The notes: a model not told the origin generated them from the sequence alone. A stretch of 64,000 bases of DNA from Ectothiorhodospiraceae bacterium (GCA_020831885.1 JAFIFU010000003.1:1-64000); one strand, 5' to 3'. Positions 42,858 to 53,806 are shown, counted from the stretch's first letter. Made by a program: numbers and translations.

Positions 42858-43724
42858 TTAGAGTTCGCCGGTAACCCAGTAATTGATCCGCCCCGGGTTG
42901 GCCTCGATGTAGCGAGTGACCGCTTCCTCGTAGGAGGTTTCCTGGGCGTCGAACATGGCGTCCTGCAACTCATCCAGTGGTATGTAGATGCGCGCGACCA
43001 GGGCGGCCAGGTCGGTATACTCCTGGTCGAACCCCTTCCGCGCCAGGGCGTGAACCCGTTCCGGTCCGCCCAGAACGCCTTCCGGATCCTCCAGATAGCG
43101 CAGCTCATAGGCGCCGAACTTCCAGTGCGGGCTCCAGCCGGTGACCACGATCCAGTCCTCCCGGTTATAGGCCCGGTCCAGGGCCGCGGTCATCCCGGCG
43201 CCGCTGGACGTCTGGAGGGTGTAACCATCAAGTCCGTACACCTCCAGCGCCTGTTCGGAGAGCTGCGTCAGCCCGGCGCCGGGGTCAATGCCGACGATCG
43301 TCCCGTCCAACTGCTCCCGCACCTCCGCATCGGTGAGGTCGGCGATGGAGGACAGACGGTCTTCCGGAACATACTCCGGCACCGCCCAGCCCAGTCGGGC
43401 ATTGGTGTAGAGAATACCAAGGAAGACGATGTCATCCTGCACCTCGGCCACATAGTTCTCGTGGGTGGCCGGCAGCCAGGACATCAGCATCATGTCGATG
43501 CTGCCGCCCGCGAGACCGGAGTACTGGGGTGCAATATCGGTCTGCACCAGGTCCACCTCGTAATCCGTGTGCTCCTCGATCACACGGGCGGTGAGCTTGG
43601 TGATGAATTCCGCGTCACTCCAGGCAGTCCACCCGATCCGCACGGTGTCTGCCGCAGCCGTCGCGCTCATGCCGACGGTGAGTGCCGCCGCGACTGCAAG
43701 ACCTGTCACATGCTTCAGCATCAT
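42858..43724 (-). CDS. Glycine betaine/proline-type ABC transporter substrate-binding protein (OpuAC/ProX)
   Basis: Signal peptide; DTVRIGWTAWSDAEFITKLTARVIEEHTDYEVDLVQTD...; adjacent to permease and ATPase. Confidence 0.92.
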   Translation of the reverse strand: MMLKHVTGLAVAAALTVGMSATAAADTVRIGWTAWSDAEFITKLTARVIEEHTDYEVDLVQTDIAPQYSGLAGGSIDMMLMSWLPATHENYVAEVQDDIVFLGILYTNARLGWAVPEYVPEDRLSSIADLTDAEVREQLDGTIVGIDPGAGLTQLSEQALEVYGLDGYTLQTSSGAGMTAALDRAYNREDWIVVTGWSPHWKFGAYELRYLEDPEGVLGGPERVHALARKGFDQEYTDLAALVARIYIPLDELQDAMFDAQETSYEEAVTRYIEANPGRINYWVTGEL

Positions 43725-43830
43725 TCACTCTCCCCTCTTGCTTGCGATGGCACCGGTGGCCCGGGCCGGGACCCGGCCACCGTTCCGGACCGGCCCGCAC
43801 CGGCCGCGGCCGAAAGCCGCAACCGGCGTT

Positions 43831-44754
43831 TCAGGCCGATCGTTCACCCGGGCCGGCCCATCGGCGCAGAAAGGCGAACGCCCCTCCACGCCGTCGGTCC
43901 CGGCTCGGTGCGAAACTCTGCGTGATCCGGTCCAGCAGAATGGCCAGTATGACGACGCCCAGGCCGCCTTCGAAGCCGGTACCCACCTGCAGCCGCTGGA
44001 TACCCGCCAGAACCGGGTCACCCAGCCCACCGGCGCCGATCATGGAGGCGATCACCACCATGGACAACGACAGCATGATGGTCTGATTGATACCGGCCAT
44101 GATCGATGGCAGGGCCAGGGGGAGCTGGACCTTGAGCAGGAGCTGGGTGTTGGTGCAGCCGAAAGCCTGCCCCGCTTCCACCTTTTCCACGCTGACCTGC
44201 TTGATGCCCAGCGCGGTCAGCCGAACCGCCGGTGGCATGGCGAACACCACCGTGGCGATAGCGCCGGGGACCTTGCCCAGACCGAAGAAGATCACCGCCG
44301 GGATCAGGTAAACGAACGGCGGCATGGTCTGCATGAAATCCAGCACCGGTTTGACCGCCTGTTCCACGGCGGAACGCCGTGCCATGGCGATACCGATGGG
44401 CATACCGATGATCAGGGCGATGGCGCTGGCCGAGAGCACCAGGGCCAGGGTGGAGATCATGGCGTCCCAGAGCCCGATGGCGATGATGAAGAACAGTCCC
44501 AGCACCGAGAACACGCCGAACCGCCAGCCCACCCGCCAGAAACTGAGCACAACGATCACCAATGCCATCAATTCCAGCGGCAGCAGCGTCAGCACTGCCT
44601 CGAAGAAGTCCACCAGGGCGCGCACGCCCACTTCGATGCCTCCCAGGATCTGCTGAGCGGTCTCGTTACGCTGTATCCACCGCACGCCGTCCTGCACCCA
44701 GCGGCCCAGCGGGATTTCGATGTCTTCCAGAAAGAATCCGCTCATCCGCCTCAC
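43831..44754 (-). CDS. Glycine betaine/proline-type ABC transporter permease (ProW-like)
   Basis: FLEDIEIPLGRWVQDGVRWI...; permease EAGQAFGCTNTQLLLKVQLPLALPSIMAGINQTIMLSLSMVVIASMIGAGGLG. Confidence 0.95.
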   Translation of the reverse strand: MRRMSGFFLEDIEIPLGRWVQDGVRWIQRNETAQQILGGIEVGVRALVDFFEAVLTLLPLELMALVIVVLSFWRVGWRFGVFSVLGLFFIIAIGLWDAMISTLALVLSASAIALIIGMPIGIAMARRSAVEQAVKPVLDFMQTMPPFVYLIPAVIFFGLGKVPGAIATVVFAMPPAVRLTALGIKQVSVEKVEAGQAFGCTNTQLLLKVQLPLALPSIMAGINQTIMLSLSMVVIASMIGAGGLGDPVLAGIQRLQVGTGFEGGLGVVILAILLDRITQSFAPSRDRRRGGAFAFLRRWAGPGERSA

Positions 44755-45944
44755 CCCGTTTTTTTCAACACGTGCAGCAGTGCGGTCTTGGTGATGGAAC
44801 CCACATAGCGTCCGTCACCGTCCACCACCGGCATGGGCCAGGGACTCTCGGCCACCCGCGCCACCACGTCGCTGAGCGGCATATCCGCCGGCAGCGGCTC
44901 AAGATCCGCCACCTGGGCCCGGCCCTGGCGGTCTCCGGCCGGGGTCTCCATCTGCTCGTGCAGGGCCGGGGCCGGCACCATCGCCTGGTAGCGGCGGTCG
45001 CGGCCCACCACGACCGCCGAGGTGCCCTCGTGCTCCCTCAGGTGTTCCAGGGCGGCGGCAACGTCCACGCCGGGCCGCTGGATCAGGGTCACCTGCTTGC
45101 GGGTGGCCACGTCCCCGGCACTGAACACCTGACTCACATCCACACCGTAGAAAAAGGAACGGACATAATCATCCGCCGGGTTGTTGACGATCTCCTCCGG
45201 CGTGCCCACCTGGGCAATGCGTCCGCTTTCCATGATGGCAATGCGGTCGCCGATCCGTATGGCCTCGTCCAGGTCGTGGGAGATGAACACCACGGTGCGG
45301 GTCTCCTCCTGCTGCAGCCGCAGGAGCTCGTCCTGCATCTCGGTCCGGATCAGCGGGTCCAGCGCGGAGAAGGCCTCGTCCATCAACAGGATCGAAGGGT
45401 TCACAGCAAGCGCCCGGGCCAAGCCCACGCGTTGTTGCATGCCGCCGGAGAGTTCGTCCGGGTAGCTGTTCGCATGGGAGGCCAGACCCACCGCCTCCAA
45501 GGCCCGCATGGCCGCCTGACGCCGCTGGCGTCGCCCCTCCCCGGCCGCCTCCAGGCCGAAGGCGGCGTTATCCAGCACGGTGCGATGGGGCAGGAGGGCA
45601 AACGACTGGAAAACCATACTCATGTCCCGGCGCCGCATCCCGCGGAGTTCGGAGGCCGACATGGCGGTCACCTCCCGGCCATCCAGGAAGATCTGCCCGC
45701 TGGTGGGTTCGATGAGGCGATTCAGCATGCGGACCAGGGTGGATTTTCCGGACCCGGACAGCCCCATCACCACGAAAACCTCCCCCTCGTCGATGGAGAA
45801 GGAGGCATTGTCGACGCCGATGGTCATGCCAGTCCGTGCGAAGATCGCGTCCTTGTCCAGACCCTGGCGTCGCAGTTCCAGAGCCCGTTCCGGATGGGCC
45901 CCGAAGCCCTTGTCCAATTGATCGACCCTGAGCTTCTCCGTCAT
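44751..45944 (-). CDS. Glycine betaine/proline-type ABC transporter ATP-binding protein (ProV-like)
   Basis: VMGLSGSGKSTLVRMLNRLIEPTSGQIFLDG; LSGGMQQRVGLARALAVNPSILLMDEAFSALDPLIR; CBS-like C-terminus. Confidence 0.95.
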   Translation of the reverse strand: MTEKLRVDQLDKGFGAHPERALELRRQGLDKDAIFARTGMTIGVDNASFSIDEGEVFVVMGLSGSGKSTLVRMLNRLIEPTSGQIFLDGREVTAMSASELRGMRRRDMSMVFQSFALLPHRTVLDNAAFGLEAAGEGRRQRRQAAMRALEAVGLASHANSYPDELSGGMQQRVGLARALAVNPSILLMDEAFSALDPLIRTEMQDELLRLQQEETRTVVFISHDLDEAIRIGDRIAIMESGRIAQVGTPEEIVNNPADDYVRSFFYGVDVSQVFSAGDVATRKQVTLIQRPGVDVAAALEHLREHEGTSAVVVGRDRRYQAMVPAPALHEQMETPAGDRQGRAQVADLEPLPADMPLSDVVARVAESPWPMPVVDGDGRYVGSITKTALLHVLKKTG

Positions 45945-46147
45945 GGGCGCGCGGTCAGCTCCACCCCGGCGTGGACCGGCCTGTGTAACAGGAGTCATTC
46001 TCGATGGTATCGGCCGGTCAGATACACGGACACCGCCTGAATCAGAGCGCCCGAGCGCGCCCGTACCGCCGGACCAGCCGCTGACCCTGGTGAAAATCGA
46101 CGAGGGACGCCCGAGGGCGCATGATTCTGGCGGGCCTCTCTATTACT

Positions 46148-46175
46148 ACTATGCAGTCAGGAGTACGTATTTCAA
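46148..46175 (-). promoter_or_regulatory. Candidate sigma70 promoter upstream of the betaine transporter operon
   Basis: Minus strand TTGAAA-16 bp-CATAGT in a 390-bp intergenic region. Confidence 0.3.
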
Positions 46176-46335
46176 CCGTCACACCGCAATCCGCCGGTCC
46201 ACCAGGCGTGCCCAAAGCCGCGCTGACGTGTTCACGCCGTCGCTCGCGAGACCGGTTTTCGTCCGCGGCGGGGCCGCAGACGGCGGTTCCGCCTGCCGTG
46301 GCCTTCCATACCGGCAGGGGCCGAGCTCTCACCGA

Positions 46336-47403
46336 TCAACGGATGCGGGAGGTGCCGTAGATGGCGGCGGCCAGGAAGACCAGGGTTGGCAACAGGGCGC
46401 TGACCACCGGCGGCAAGCCGTACACCAGACCCAGATGATTCAGCAGATTGTTGCCCAGGAAAAAGACAATGCCGATCATCACCCCGATGAAGATTCGTTG
46501 TCCCGCGCCCACCGAACGCAGCGAACCGAACGCCAGCGGGATGGTCAGCAACAGCATGGTCAGGGTTGCCAGCGGCGTCGCCAGTTTCAACCAGAACGCC
46601 AGCCGATAGCGGTCACTCTCCAGCTCGTTACGTTCCAGGTAGCCGATGTAGGTCCAGAGATCGCTGATGGACAGCGCCTCGGGATCCACCACCACCACGT
46701 CCAGCACCTCAGGGCGCAGTTGAGATTCCCAGGACTGGATGGCCTGGTGCTCCCGGGCCACCCCGCCATCCCCGGAAAACCGGGTGACGGTCACCTGATG
46801 CAACAACCAGCCGTCATCCACATAGTCCGCCCGGTTTGCACTGACGATGCTCTCCAGGCGTCGCCCGGCGCCGAACTGGTAAATGTGCACACCGTCCAGT
46901 TGACGGGCGCTGGGCGCGGAGGCCACCTGCACGAACCGCCGGCCGTCCCGGGCCCAGAATCCGTCACGGCTGAGTGCGGCCACATCCCCGGTGCGGGCCT
47001 GCGCCTTCACTTCCAGCGCCAGCCGCTCCGCCGGCGGCGCCACCCATTCACCCAGTGCCACCGCCACCAGGGCCAGACCGACGCCGGCCAGAGCCACGGA
47101 TCGCGCGATATTGAGCACCGACATGCCCGCGGCCCGCATCACCACCAGCTCATGGCGCGCCGCAAGCCCGCCCAGGGTCATCAGGCTACCGATCAGTGTG
47201 GCGATCGGAAACGATTCATAGGCCCGCTGGGGGCCACGAAGCGCAACATGGAGCAAGGCGTTGAGTGCCGTGTACTCGTCGGTGATATCACCGCTTTCCT
47301 CCACGAAACTGAAGATCAGGATCAGCGACACGAACACCACCAGCGCCACCAGCGAACCGGCGATAACCGCCTTGGCGATGTAACGGTCCAGAATCCGGGT
47401 CAT
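46336..47403 (-). CDS. lptG: LPS export permease LptG
   Basis: MTRILDRYIAKAVIAGSLVALVVFVSLILIFSFVEESGDI; pairs with lptF by ATGA overlap. Confidence 0.93.
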   Translation of the reverse strand: MTRILDRYIAKAVIAGSLVALVVFVSLILIFSFVEESGDITDEYTALNALLHVALRGPQRAYESFPIATLIGSLMTLGGLAARHELVVMRAAGMSVLNIARSVALAGVGLALVAVALGEWVAPPAERLALEVKAQARTGDVAALSRDGFWARDGRRFVQVASAPSARQLDGVHIYQFGAGRRLESIVSANRADYVDDGWLLHQVTVTRFSGDGGVAREHQAIQSWESQLRPEVLDVVVVDPEALSISDLWTYIGYLERNELESDRYRLAFWLKLATPLATLTMLLLTIPLAFGSLRSVGAGQRIFIGVMIGIVFFLGNNLLNHLGLVYGLPPVVSALLPTLVFLAAAIYGTSRIR

Positions 47404-48494
47404 CGCCCGCGGCCTCCCCAGCCCAGCAGACCATACTGCCGCATCAGCCATACCACACCGATGGCGGCTGCCAACAGGTGGATCGGCCACAGCCCCACGG
47501 CGGGCGGCATCCGGCCGTCCTCCATCCAGCCCTGCGCCAGGGTGAGACCATTGGAGTAGATCGCGTAGATCAGCACCGCAAGCAACAAGCGCCCGTAGCG
47601 GCCATCCCGTGGCGAGCTCCGGCTCAGCGGGATCGCGATCAGTCCCAGGGTGATCACCATCAACGGCATGGACAGACGCCACTGCAGTTCGGCGATCTCG
47701 CGGATATCCTCCGAGCCCCAGAGCTCTCCGGTTGGCATGCCGTCCCGGCGGACACGCACCTCCGGTGGTTCACCCTCGCTGATGCGGACCCCGTGCAGGT
47801 GGTACTCCATGATCCGCCATTCCAGACCTCCGGGATTGCCGTCGTAACGCCGTCCGTCCACCAGCACCAGGTATTGATCACCGGTTTCCGGATCCACATC
47901 GATATATCCCTCGTCCGCCGCCAGCAGAATCTGCTCACCTCCCTGCCAGGTCTGCAGGAACACATCCCGCATGCGCTCCCCGTCCTCGGAGAAACGTTCG
48001 ATGTAGAACATGCCGTCCGCCCTGCCGGTCTGCACGAACCGGCCCGGCCGCAACGCCTGGATCTCCACCGTCTCCCGGGCCAGTTGTTCCGCTTCACGCC
48101 CTTCACGGGCCGCCCACGGCCCCACCTCTACCGCCAGCCAGGCCACGAGAACCGTCAACGGCACCGCGAACAGCCCCAGCGCGTGATACAAGTGCCGCGG
48201 ACCGATACCACAGGCCCCCATGGCCGCCATCTCGCTGTCCCGGTACAAGCGGCCCAGGGCCAGGATCACGCCCAGGAAAAAACTTCCGGGCAACACCAGC
48301 CCGGTGTAACTGAGCGCCTTGAAGCCCATCAGCAGCAGGATCACGTCCCCGGGCAGGGCGCCGCTGGCGGCGTCCCCCAGGTAACGCACCAGCCGGTTCG
48401 TGAACAGAACCGCCACCAGCACCACGGTCACCGCCATCCAGGACAGCGCGATCTCGCGGACCAGGTACCGGTTAATGATGGAAAAACTCAGCAA
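47400..48494 (-). CDS. lptF: LPS export permease LptF
   Basis: IINRYLVREIALSWMAVTVVLVAVLFTNRLVRYLGDAASG. The 1204-aa track ORF fuses this with antisense of pepA/holC. No ATG near the N-terminus; TTG at 48494 is my best guess. Confidence 0.85.
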   Translation of the reverse strand: MLSFSIINRYLVREIALSWMAVTVVLVAVLFTNRLVRYLGDAASGALPGDVILLLMGFKALSYTGLVLPGSFFLGVILALGRLYRDSEMAAMGACGIGPRHLYHALGLFAVPLTVLVAWLAVEVGPWAAREGREAEQLARETVEIQALRPGRFVQTGRADGMFYIERFSEDGERMRDVFLQTWQGGEQILLAADEGYIDVDPETGDQYLVLVDGRRYDGNPGGLEWRIMEYHLHGVRISEGEPPEVRVRRDGMPTGELWGSEDIREIAELQWRLSMPLMVITLGLIAIPLSRSSPRDGRYGRLLLAVLIYAIYSNGLTLAQGWMEDGRMPPAVGLWPIHLLAAAIGVVWLMRQYGLLGWGGRGR

Positions 48495-48689
48495 CGAGCG
48501 ACTCCCGCATCCCTCGGATAAGGCATGGCCGGAATTGTCCGGCCTCCTCTGCCACCGGTCAAAGACTTCCGCGTCCCAGGTGGCGCAAGCGGGGCGGAAT
48601 TTGCGGTACACTCTGGACGTCTCGCCGGTTCCGTGGGACGAGTACGGCCCTCCACGGGCACCGCCATCGATTTCGACGGGGAGTAGTTC

Positions 48690-50183
48690 ATGGAGTTCGC
48701 GATCAAGACCGGCAACCCGGAAAACCAGCGTTTCGGTTGCGTCGTCGTCGGCGTGTTCGAGAAGCGCCGCCTGAGCCTCCAGGCGGAACAACTGGACCGG
48801 GCCGCCGACGGTTACCTGGGTGACATCGTCAAGCAGGGTGACATGGACGGCCGCCCCGGCCAGCAGCTCATGCTCCTCCGGGTGCCCGGCGTCAACGCCG
48901 CCCGCGTACTGCTCATCGGCCTGGGCAAGGAGCGCGAGTTTGACGAGCGCGGCTACCGGCAGGCTGTTCAGACCATGTACGGCGCGCTTGCCGGAAGCGG
49001 CGCCCGGGATGCCATCTGCTACCTCCCGCTGCTGCCCGTCAAGGGCCGCGATCCGGCCTGGTGCATTCGTGACGCCGCGCAGGCCGTGGAGACGCTGGAG
49101 TACCGTTTCGAAACCTGCAAAAGCAAGAAGGATCCGAACCGACCCGCGCTGCGCAAGCTCGTCTTCGGTGTCACCGAGCGGGGCGGTATCAGGCAGGCTG
49201 AGGCCGCGGCAGCCCAGGGCCGCGCCATCGGCGCCGGCATGAACCTGGCACGGGAGCTGGGCAACCTCCCCGGTAATATCTGCACGCCGAGCTATCTTGC
49301 CGAACAGGCCCATAGCCTGGGCGAGCGGCACAGCAGCATCAGCGTGGAAGTACTGGACGAACCCGCCATGGAGGAGTTGGGCATGGGCGCCCTGCTCTCC
49401 GTCAGTCGCGGTAGCCGCGAGCCCGCCCGGCTCATCGTCATGCAGTACCGGGGCGCTGAGCCCGACGAACGCCCTTACGCCCTGGTGGGCAAGGGCATCA
49501 CCTTCGACACCGGCGGCATCTCCATCAAGCCCGGTGCCGCCATGGACGAAATGAAGTTCGACATGTGCGGAGCCGCCAGCGTGTTCGGCACACTGCAGGC
49601 TGTGGCCGAACTGGAACTGCCGATCAACGTGGTGGGGCTGGTGGCGGCCGCCGAGAACATGCCCGACGGCAAGGCCACGAAACCCGGCGATATCGTCACC
49701 AGCATGTCCGGCCAGACCATCGAGATCCTGAACACCGATGCGGAGGGTCGGCTCGTGCTCTGCGACGCGCTGACCTACGCTGAGCGCTTCAAGCCGCGCA
49801 GCGTGGTGGATATCGCCACACTCACGGGGGCCTGCATTATCGCACTGGGCCACGAGATGCACGGTCTCATGGGCAACAATGGCGGCCTGATCAACGAACT
49901 CCGGAACGCCGGCAAGGCCACCCTCGACCGGGCCTGGGAACTGCCCCTGGGACCGGAATACGATGAGTTGCTGAAGAGCAACTTCGCGGACATGGCCAAT
50001 ATCGGCGGGCGCTCCGCTGGCACCATCACCGCAGGCTGTTTCCTGGCACGGTTCACCCGCAAGCAGCGCTGGGCGCACCTGGACATCGCCGGCACCGCCT
50101 GGAAGTCCGGCGGCGAGAAAGGGGCCACCGGCCGGCCAGTCCCCCTGCTGACCCAGTACCTGCTGGACCGGGCGGGCGGATAA
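48690..50183 (+). CDS. pepA: Leucyl aminopeptidase (M17)
   Basis: LVGKGITFDTGGISIKPGAAMDEMKFDMCGAA; NTDAEGRLVLCDALTYAE. Confidence 0.98.
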   Translation: MEFAIKTGNPENQRFGCVVVGVFEKRRLSLQAEQLDRAADGYLGDIVKQGDMDGRPGQQLMLLRVPGVNAARVLLIGLGKEREFDERGYRQAVQTMYGALAGSGARDAICYLPLLPVKGRDPAWCIRDAAQAVETLEYRFETCKSKKDPNRPALRKLVFGVTERGGIRQAEAAAAQGRAIGAGMNLARELGNLPGNICTPSYLAEQAHSLGERHSSISVEVLDEPAMEELGMGALLSVSRGSREPARLIVMQYRGAEPDERPYALVGKGITFDTGGISIKPGAAMDEMKFDMCGAASVFGTLQAVAELELPINVVGLVAAAENMPDGKATKPGDIVTSMSGQTIEILNTDAEGRLVLCDALTYAERFKPRSVVDIATLTGACIIALGHEMHGLMGNNGGLINELRNAGKATLDRAWELPLGPEYDELLKSNFADMANIGGRSAGTITAGCFLARFTRKQRWAHLDIAGTAWKSGGEKGATGRPVPLLTQYLLDRAGG

Positions 50184-50195
50184 GGGCCCCAGGTC

Positions 50196-50627
50196 ATGGC
50201 GCGGATCGACTTTTACGTTCACCGGGGCGGGCACGCCCAGGCCGCGGAACTGCTCGCCTGCCGGGTGGCCGAAAAGGCGCTGGAACAGGGCTTCCGCCCC
50301 TGGCTGAGAACCCAGGACGAAGCCCAGGCGCACGTCATGGACACCCTGCTGTGGACGTTCCGTGACGGCAGTTTTCTGCCCCACGGCCTGTGGAACGGCG
50401 ACCAGGACGATGCGCTGCTGATCGGGCCCGTGGACGCCGCCACACCCCCGGACCGGGATATGCTGATCAATCTGGCGCTCACATCGGCGGAACCGGTTGA
50501 TCACTGGGAGCGCATTGCCGAGGTGGCGGATCAGCAGCCGGAACGTCTGGAATCCGCCCGGCGGCGCTTTCGTGCCTACCGCCAGCAGGGACTTGACCCT
50601 CATCATCACACGGTCAACAGCCGATGA
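50196..50627 (+). CDS. holC: DNA polymerase III chi subunit
   Basis: MARIDFYVHRGGHAQAAELLACRVAEKALEQGFRPWLRT; DTLLWTFRDGSFLPHGL. Confidence 0.94.
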   Translation: MARIDFYVHRGGHAQAAELLACRVAEKALEQGFRPWLRTQDEAQAHVMDTLLWTFRDGSFLPHGLWNGDQDDALLIGPVDAATPPDRDMLINLALTSAEPVDHWERIAEVADQQPERLESARRRFRAYRQQGLDPHHHTVNSR

Positions 50628-50866
50628 AGCCCGACGCGCAGCAGAACGACATCCCCACCTTGCGGGAACTGGCCTGCCCCGGCGAGGAACTGGCGCCCCG
50701 GGGTCTGTGGCTCCCGGTCCGGGAGCCACCGCCGCCGCAACCGCCCCCCCAACGCCCCAGCCTGGGCGACTGGCAGCAGCGCCTGCCGCCGCAACTCCGC
50801 GACCGTGGCCCCCAACTGCTGGACGAGGTCCTGGAACGGGTGCGTCGACATCATCGCGGCGACTGA
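50624..50866 (+). CDS. Small proline/arginine-rich protein of unknown function
   Basis: 80 codons overlapping the holC stop (ATGA): MKPDAQQNDIPTLRELACPGEELAPRGLWLPVREPPPPQPPPQRPSLGDWQQRLPPQLRDRGPQLLDEVLERVRRHHRGD. Confidence 0.6.
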   Translation: MKPDAQQNDIPTLRELACPGEELAPRGLWLPVREPPPPQPPPQRPSLGDWQQRLPPQLRDRGPQLLDEVLERVRRHHRGD

Positions 50867-50933
50867 CCACGGGATCGCCCACAATGGCCGTCCGCCGGCG
50901 GCGGGGCGGGAGACCAGCCGCAGCGCCAGCACA

Positions 50934-50963
50934 TGGCAATCGGGGTGGAACGGTTAGTATAAT
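50934..50963 (+). promoter_or_regulatory. Candidate sigma70 promoter for valS
   Basis: TGGCAA-18 bp-TATAAT (perfect -10), 69 nt before the valS ATG. Confidence 0.45.
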
Positions 50964-51031
50964 CGCGGGCTTCAGTCGCGGCAGGCCCGCTCCATCGTCG
51001 CCAGAGACACACACTTAGCCCAGGGCAAGGC

Positions 51032-53806
51032 ATGGAAAAGACATACGACCCGAACCGTATCGAGCAACGCTGGTACGCCTATTGGGAAGACAACGGTCAC
51101 TTCGCGCCGCAGGGCGAGGGTGAGCCCTACTGCATCATGATCCCGCCGCCGAACGTCACCGGCACGCTGCACATGGGGCACGCGTTCCAGGACACGATCA
51201 TGGATCTGCTCATCCGCTACCACCGGATGAAGGGCCGCGACACCCTCTGGCAGCCCGGTACCGACCATGCGGGCATCGCCACACAGATGGTGGTGGAACG
51301 GCAGCTCAACGCAGAGGGGAAAACACGCCACGACCTGGGCCGCGACGCCTTCATCGAGCGCGTCTGGGAATGGAAAGCCGAGTCCGGCGGCACGATCACG
51401 CAGCAGCTCCGTCGCATGGGCGCCTCGGTGGACTGGAGCCGCGAGCGTTTCACCATGGACGACGGCCTGTCCAACGCGGTGCGCGAAGTGTTCGTGCGGC
51501 TGTATGAGGAGGATTTGATCTACCGGGGCAAGCGCCTGGTGAACTGGGATCCGGTGCTGCACACCGCGGTGTCCGACCTGGAAGTGGTCTCCGAGGAGGA
51601 ATCGGGTCATATCTGGCACATGCGCTACCCGCTGTCGGACGGCTCCGGTCACGTGATCGTGGCCACCACACGTCCGGAAACCATGCTGGGCGACACGGCC
51701 GTTGCCGTCCACCCGGAGGATCCACGTTTTTCCAGCCTGGTTGGCAAAACCGTGGATCTGCCGCTGACCGGCCGGCGCATCCCCATCATTGCGGATGATT
51801 ACGTGGACCCGGAGTTCGGATCGGGCTGCGTGAAAATCACGCCGGCCCACGATTTCAACGACTACGCCGTGGGCACACGCCACGATCTTCCGTTGATCAA
51901 TATCCTGACGCCGGATGCGGCCATCAACGACAACGGACCGGCACCCTATCGCGGCCTGGACCGCTACGAGGCACGCAAACGCATCGTGGCGGACCTGGAT
52001 GCCCAGGGGCTGCTGGACAAGGTGGAAGACCACAGATTGATGGTGCCGCGGGGCGACCGCAGTGGGGCGGTCATCGAGCCGTACCTCACCGACCAATGGT
52101 TCGTGCGTGCGGAACCCCTGGCGAGACCCGCCATTGCGGCAGTGGAAGACGGCCGTATCCGCTTTGTGCCGGACAACTGGAAGAACACCTATTTCGACTG
52201 GATGCGGAAGATCGAGGACTGGTGCATCTCCCGCCAGCTCTGGTGGGGGCACCGCATTCCCGCCTGGTACGACGACGCGGGCAACATTTTCGTTGCCCGC
52301 AGCGAGGAGGAGGCCGCAGAACAGGCACGGGAGCGCCACGGCCGTCCCGTGGCGTTGCGCCAGGACGAGGACGTGCTGGACACCTGGTTCTCCTCCGCCC
52401 TGTGGCCGTTTTCCACCCTGGGCTGGCCGGAGCAGACGCCGGAACTGGGGCGCTACTACCCCACCAGCGTGCTGGTGACCGGCTTCGACATCATCTTCTT
52501 CTGGGTCGCCCGGATGATCATGATGGGGATGAAGTTCATGGATGGCCAGGTGCCCTTCCACCAGGTGTACATCCATGGGCTGGTGCGCGATGCGGACGGG
52601 CAGAAGATGTCCAAGTCCAAGGGCAACGTGCTGGACCCCATCGACATCATCGACGGCATCGACCTGGAATCCCTGGTGAGCAAACGCACCGCCGGGCTGA
52701 TGCAGCCCCGGATGGCCAAGCGCATCGAGAAAGCCACACGGCGGCACTTCCCCGAGGGCATTGCACCCCATGGGACCGATGCGCTGCGTTTCACCTTCTG
52801 CTCGCTGGCCACCACGGGCCGCGATGTGGTGTTCGACATGGGCCGGGTGGACGGCTACCGCAATTTCTGCAACAAGTTGTGGAACGCCGCCCGCTATGTG
52901 CTGATGAACACCGAAGGCCAGGACTGCGGTGCCGCCGGCGGCGAAGTGAAGCTCAGCGTGGCCGACCGCTGGATCATCTCCCAACTGCAGCGGACTGAGG
53001 CCGAGATCAACCAGCACATCCAGGCCTACCGGTTTGATCTGGCCGCGCAGGCCTTGTACGAGTTCGTCTGGAACGAGTACTGCGACTGGTACCTGGAGTT
53101 ATCCAAACCGGTCCTGCTGACGGCCGGGGATCCGCTGGCCCTGCGCGGCACACGCCGGACCCTGGTACGGGCGCTGGAGACCATTCTCCGGCTTGCCCAT
53201 CCCTTCATGCCCTTCATCACCGAGGAGATCTGGCAGCGGGTGGCGCCGCTGGCCGGCGTGGAACGGGAGACCGTCATGCTTCGCCCCTACCCGGAGCCGG
53301 AGGATGACAGGCGGGATCCGGAGGCCGAGGGCGACATCGACTGGATCAAGCGATTCATTCTGGGCGTGCGCCGGATTCGCGGCGAGATGGATATCTCCCC
53401 GAATCGCCCGCTGCCGGTGCTGCTCCAGCAGGCCGGACAATCCGACCGGCGCCGCCTGGACCAGTACCGGCTGTTCCTGGAACGCCTCGCGCGCCTGGAA
53501 TCGATCACGCTGCTGAAGGGCGACGAGGAAGCCCCGGAATCGGCCATTGCGCTGGTTGGTGAGATGCAGGTTCTGGTCCCCATGGCGGGCCTGATCGACA
53601 AGGATGCCGAACTGAAGCGCCTGGCCAAGGAGCGTGACCGGGCCCGGGCGGATCTGGAACGGGCGGAAAGGAAACTGGCCAACCCGAGTTTCGTGGAAAA
53701 GGCACCGGCAACCGTGGTGGAGCAGGAACGTCAGCGCGTGGCGGGATTCCGTTCCGCCCTGGAACGCCTCGAGGCACAGTACGCGAGAATCGAACGGATC
53801 CAGTGA
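51032..53806 (+). CDS. valS: Valyl-tRNA synthetase
   Basis: [16 protein letters not shown] (HIGH), [12 protein letters not shown] (KMSKS), C-terminal coiled coil. Confidence 0.98.
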   Translation: MEKTYDPNRIEQRWYAYWEDNGHFAPQGEGEPYCIMIPPPNVTGTLHMGHAFQDTIMDLLIRYHRMKGRDTLWQPGTDHAGIATQMVVERQLNAEGKTRHDLGRDAFIERVWEWKAESGGTITQQLRRMGASVDWSRERFTMDDGLSNAVREVFVRLYEEDLIYRGKRLVNWDPVLHTAVSDLEVVSEEESGHIWHMRYPLSDGSGHVIVATTRPETMLGDTAVAVHPEDPRFSSLVGKTVDLPLTGRRIPIIADDYVDPEFGSGCVKITPAHDFNDYAVGTRHDLPLINILTPDAAINDNGPAPYRGLDRYEARKRIVADLDAQGLLDKVEDHRLMVPRGDRSGAVIEPYLTDQWFVRAEPLARPAIAAVEDGRIRFVPDNWKNTYFDWMRKIEDWCISRQLWWGHRIPAWYDDAGNIFVARSEEEAAEQARERHGRPVALRQDEDVLDTWFSSALWPFSTLGWPEQTPELGRYYPTSVLVTGFDIIFFWVARMIMMGMKFMDGQVPFHQVYIHGLVRDADGQKMSKSKGNVLDPIDIIDGIDLESLVSKRTAGLMQPRMAKRIEKATRRHFPEGIAPHGTDALRFTFCSLATTGRDVVFDMGRVDGYRNFCNKLWNAARYVLMNTEGQDCGAAGGEVKLSVADRWIISQLQRTEAEINQHIQAYRFDLAAQALYEFVWNEYCDWYLELSKPVLLTAGDPLALRGTRRTLVRALETILRLAHPFMPFITEEIWQRVAPLAGVERETVMLRPYPEPEDDRRDPEAEGDIDWIKRFILGVRRIRGEMDISPNRPLPVLLQQAGQSDRRRLDQYRLFLERLARLESITLLKGDEEAPESAIALVGEMQVLVPMAGLIDKDAELKRLAKERDRARADLERAERKLANPSFVEKAPATVVEQERQRVAGFRSALERLEAQYARIERIQ

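Noticed and set aside
47400-51014. 1204-aa minus-strand ORF
   Set aside because: Only the C-terminal ~365 aa are real (LptF); the rest is antisense of pepA, holC and the small ORF.
50972-53017. 681-aa minus-strand ORF
   Set aside because: Antisense to valS.
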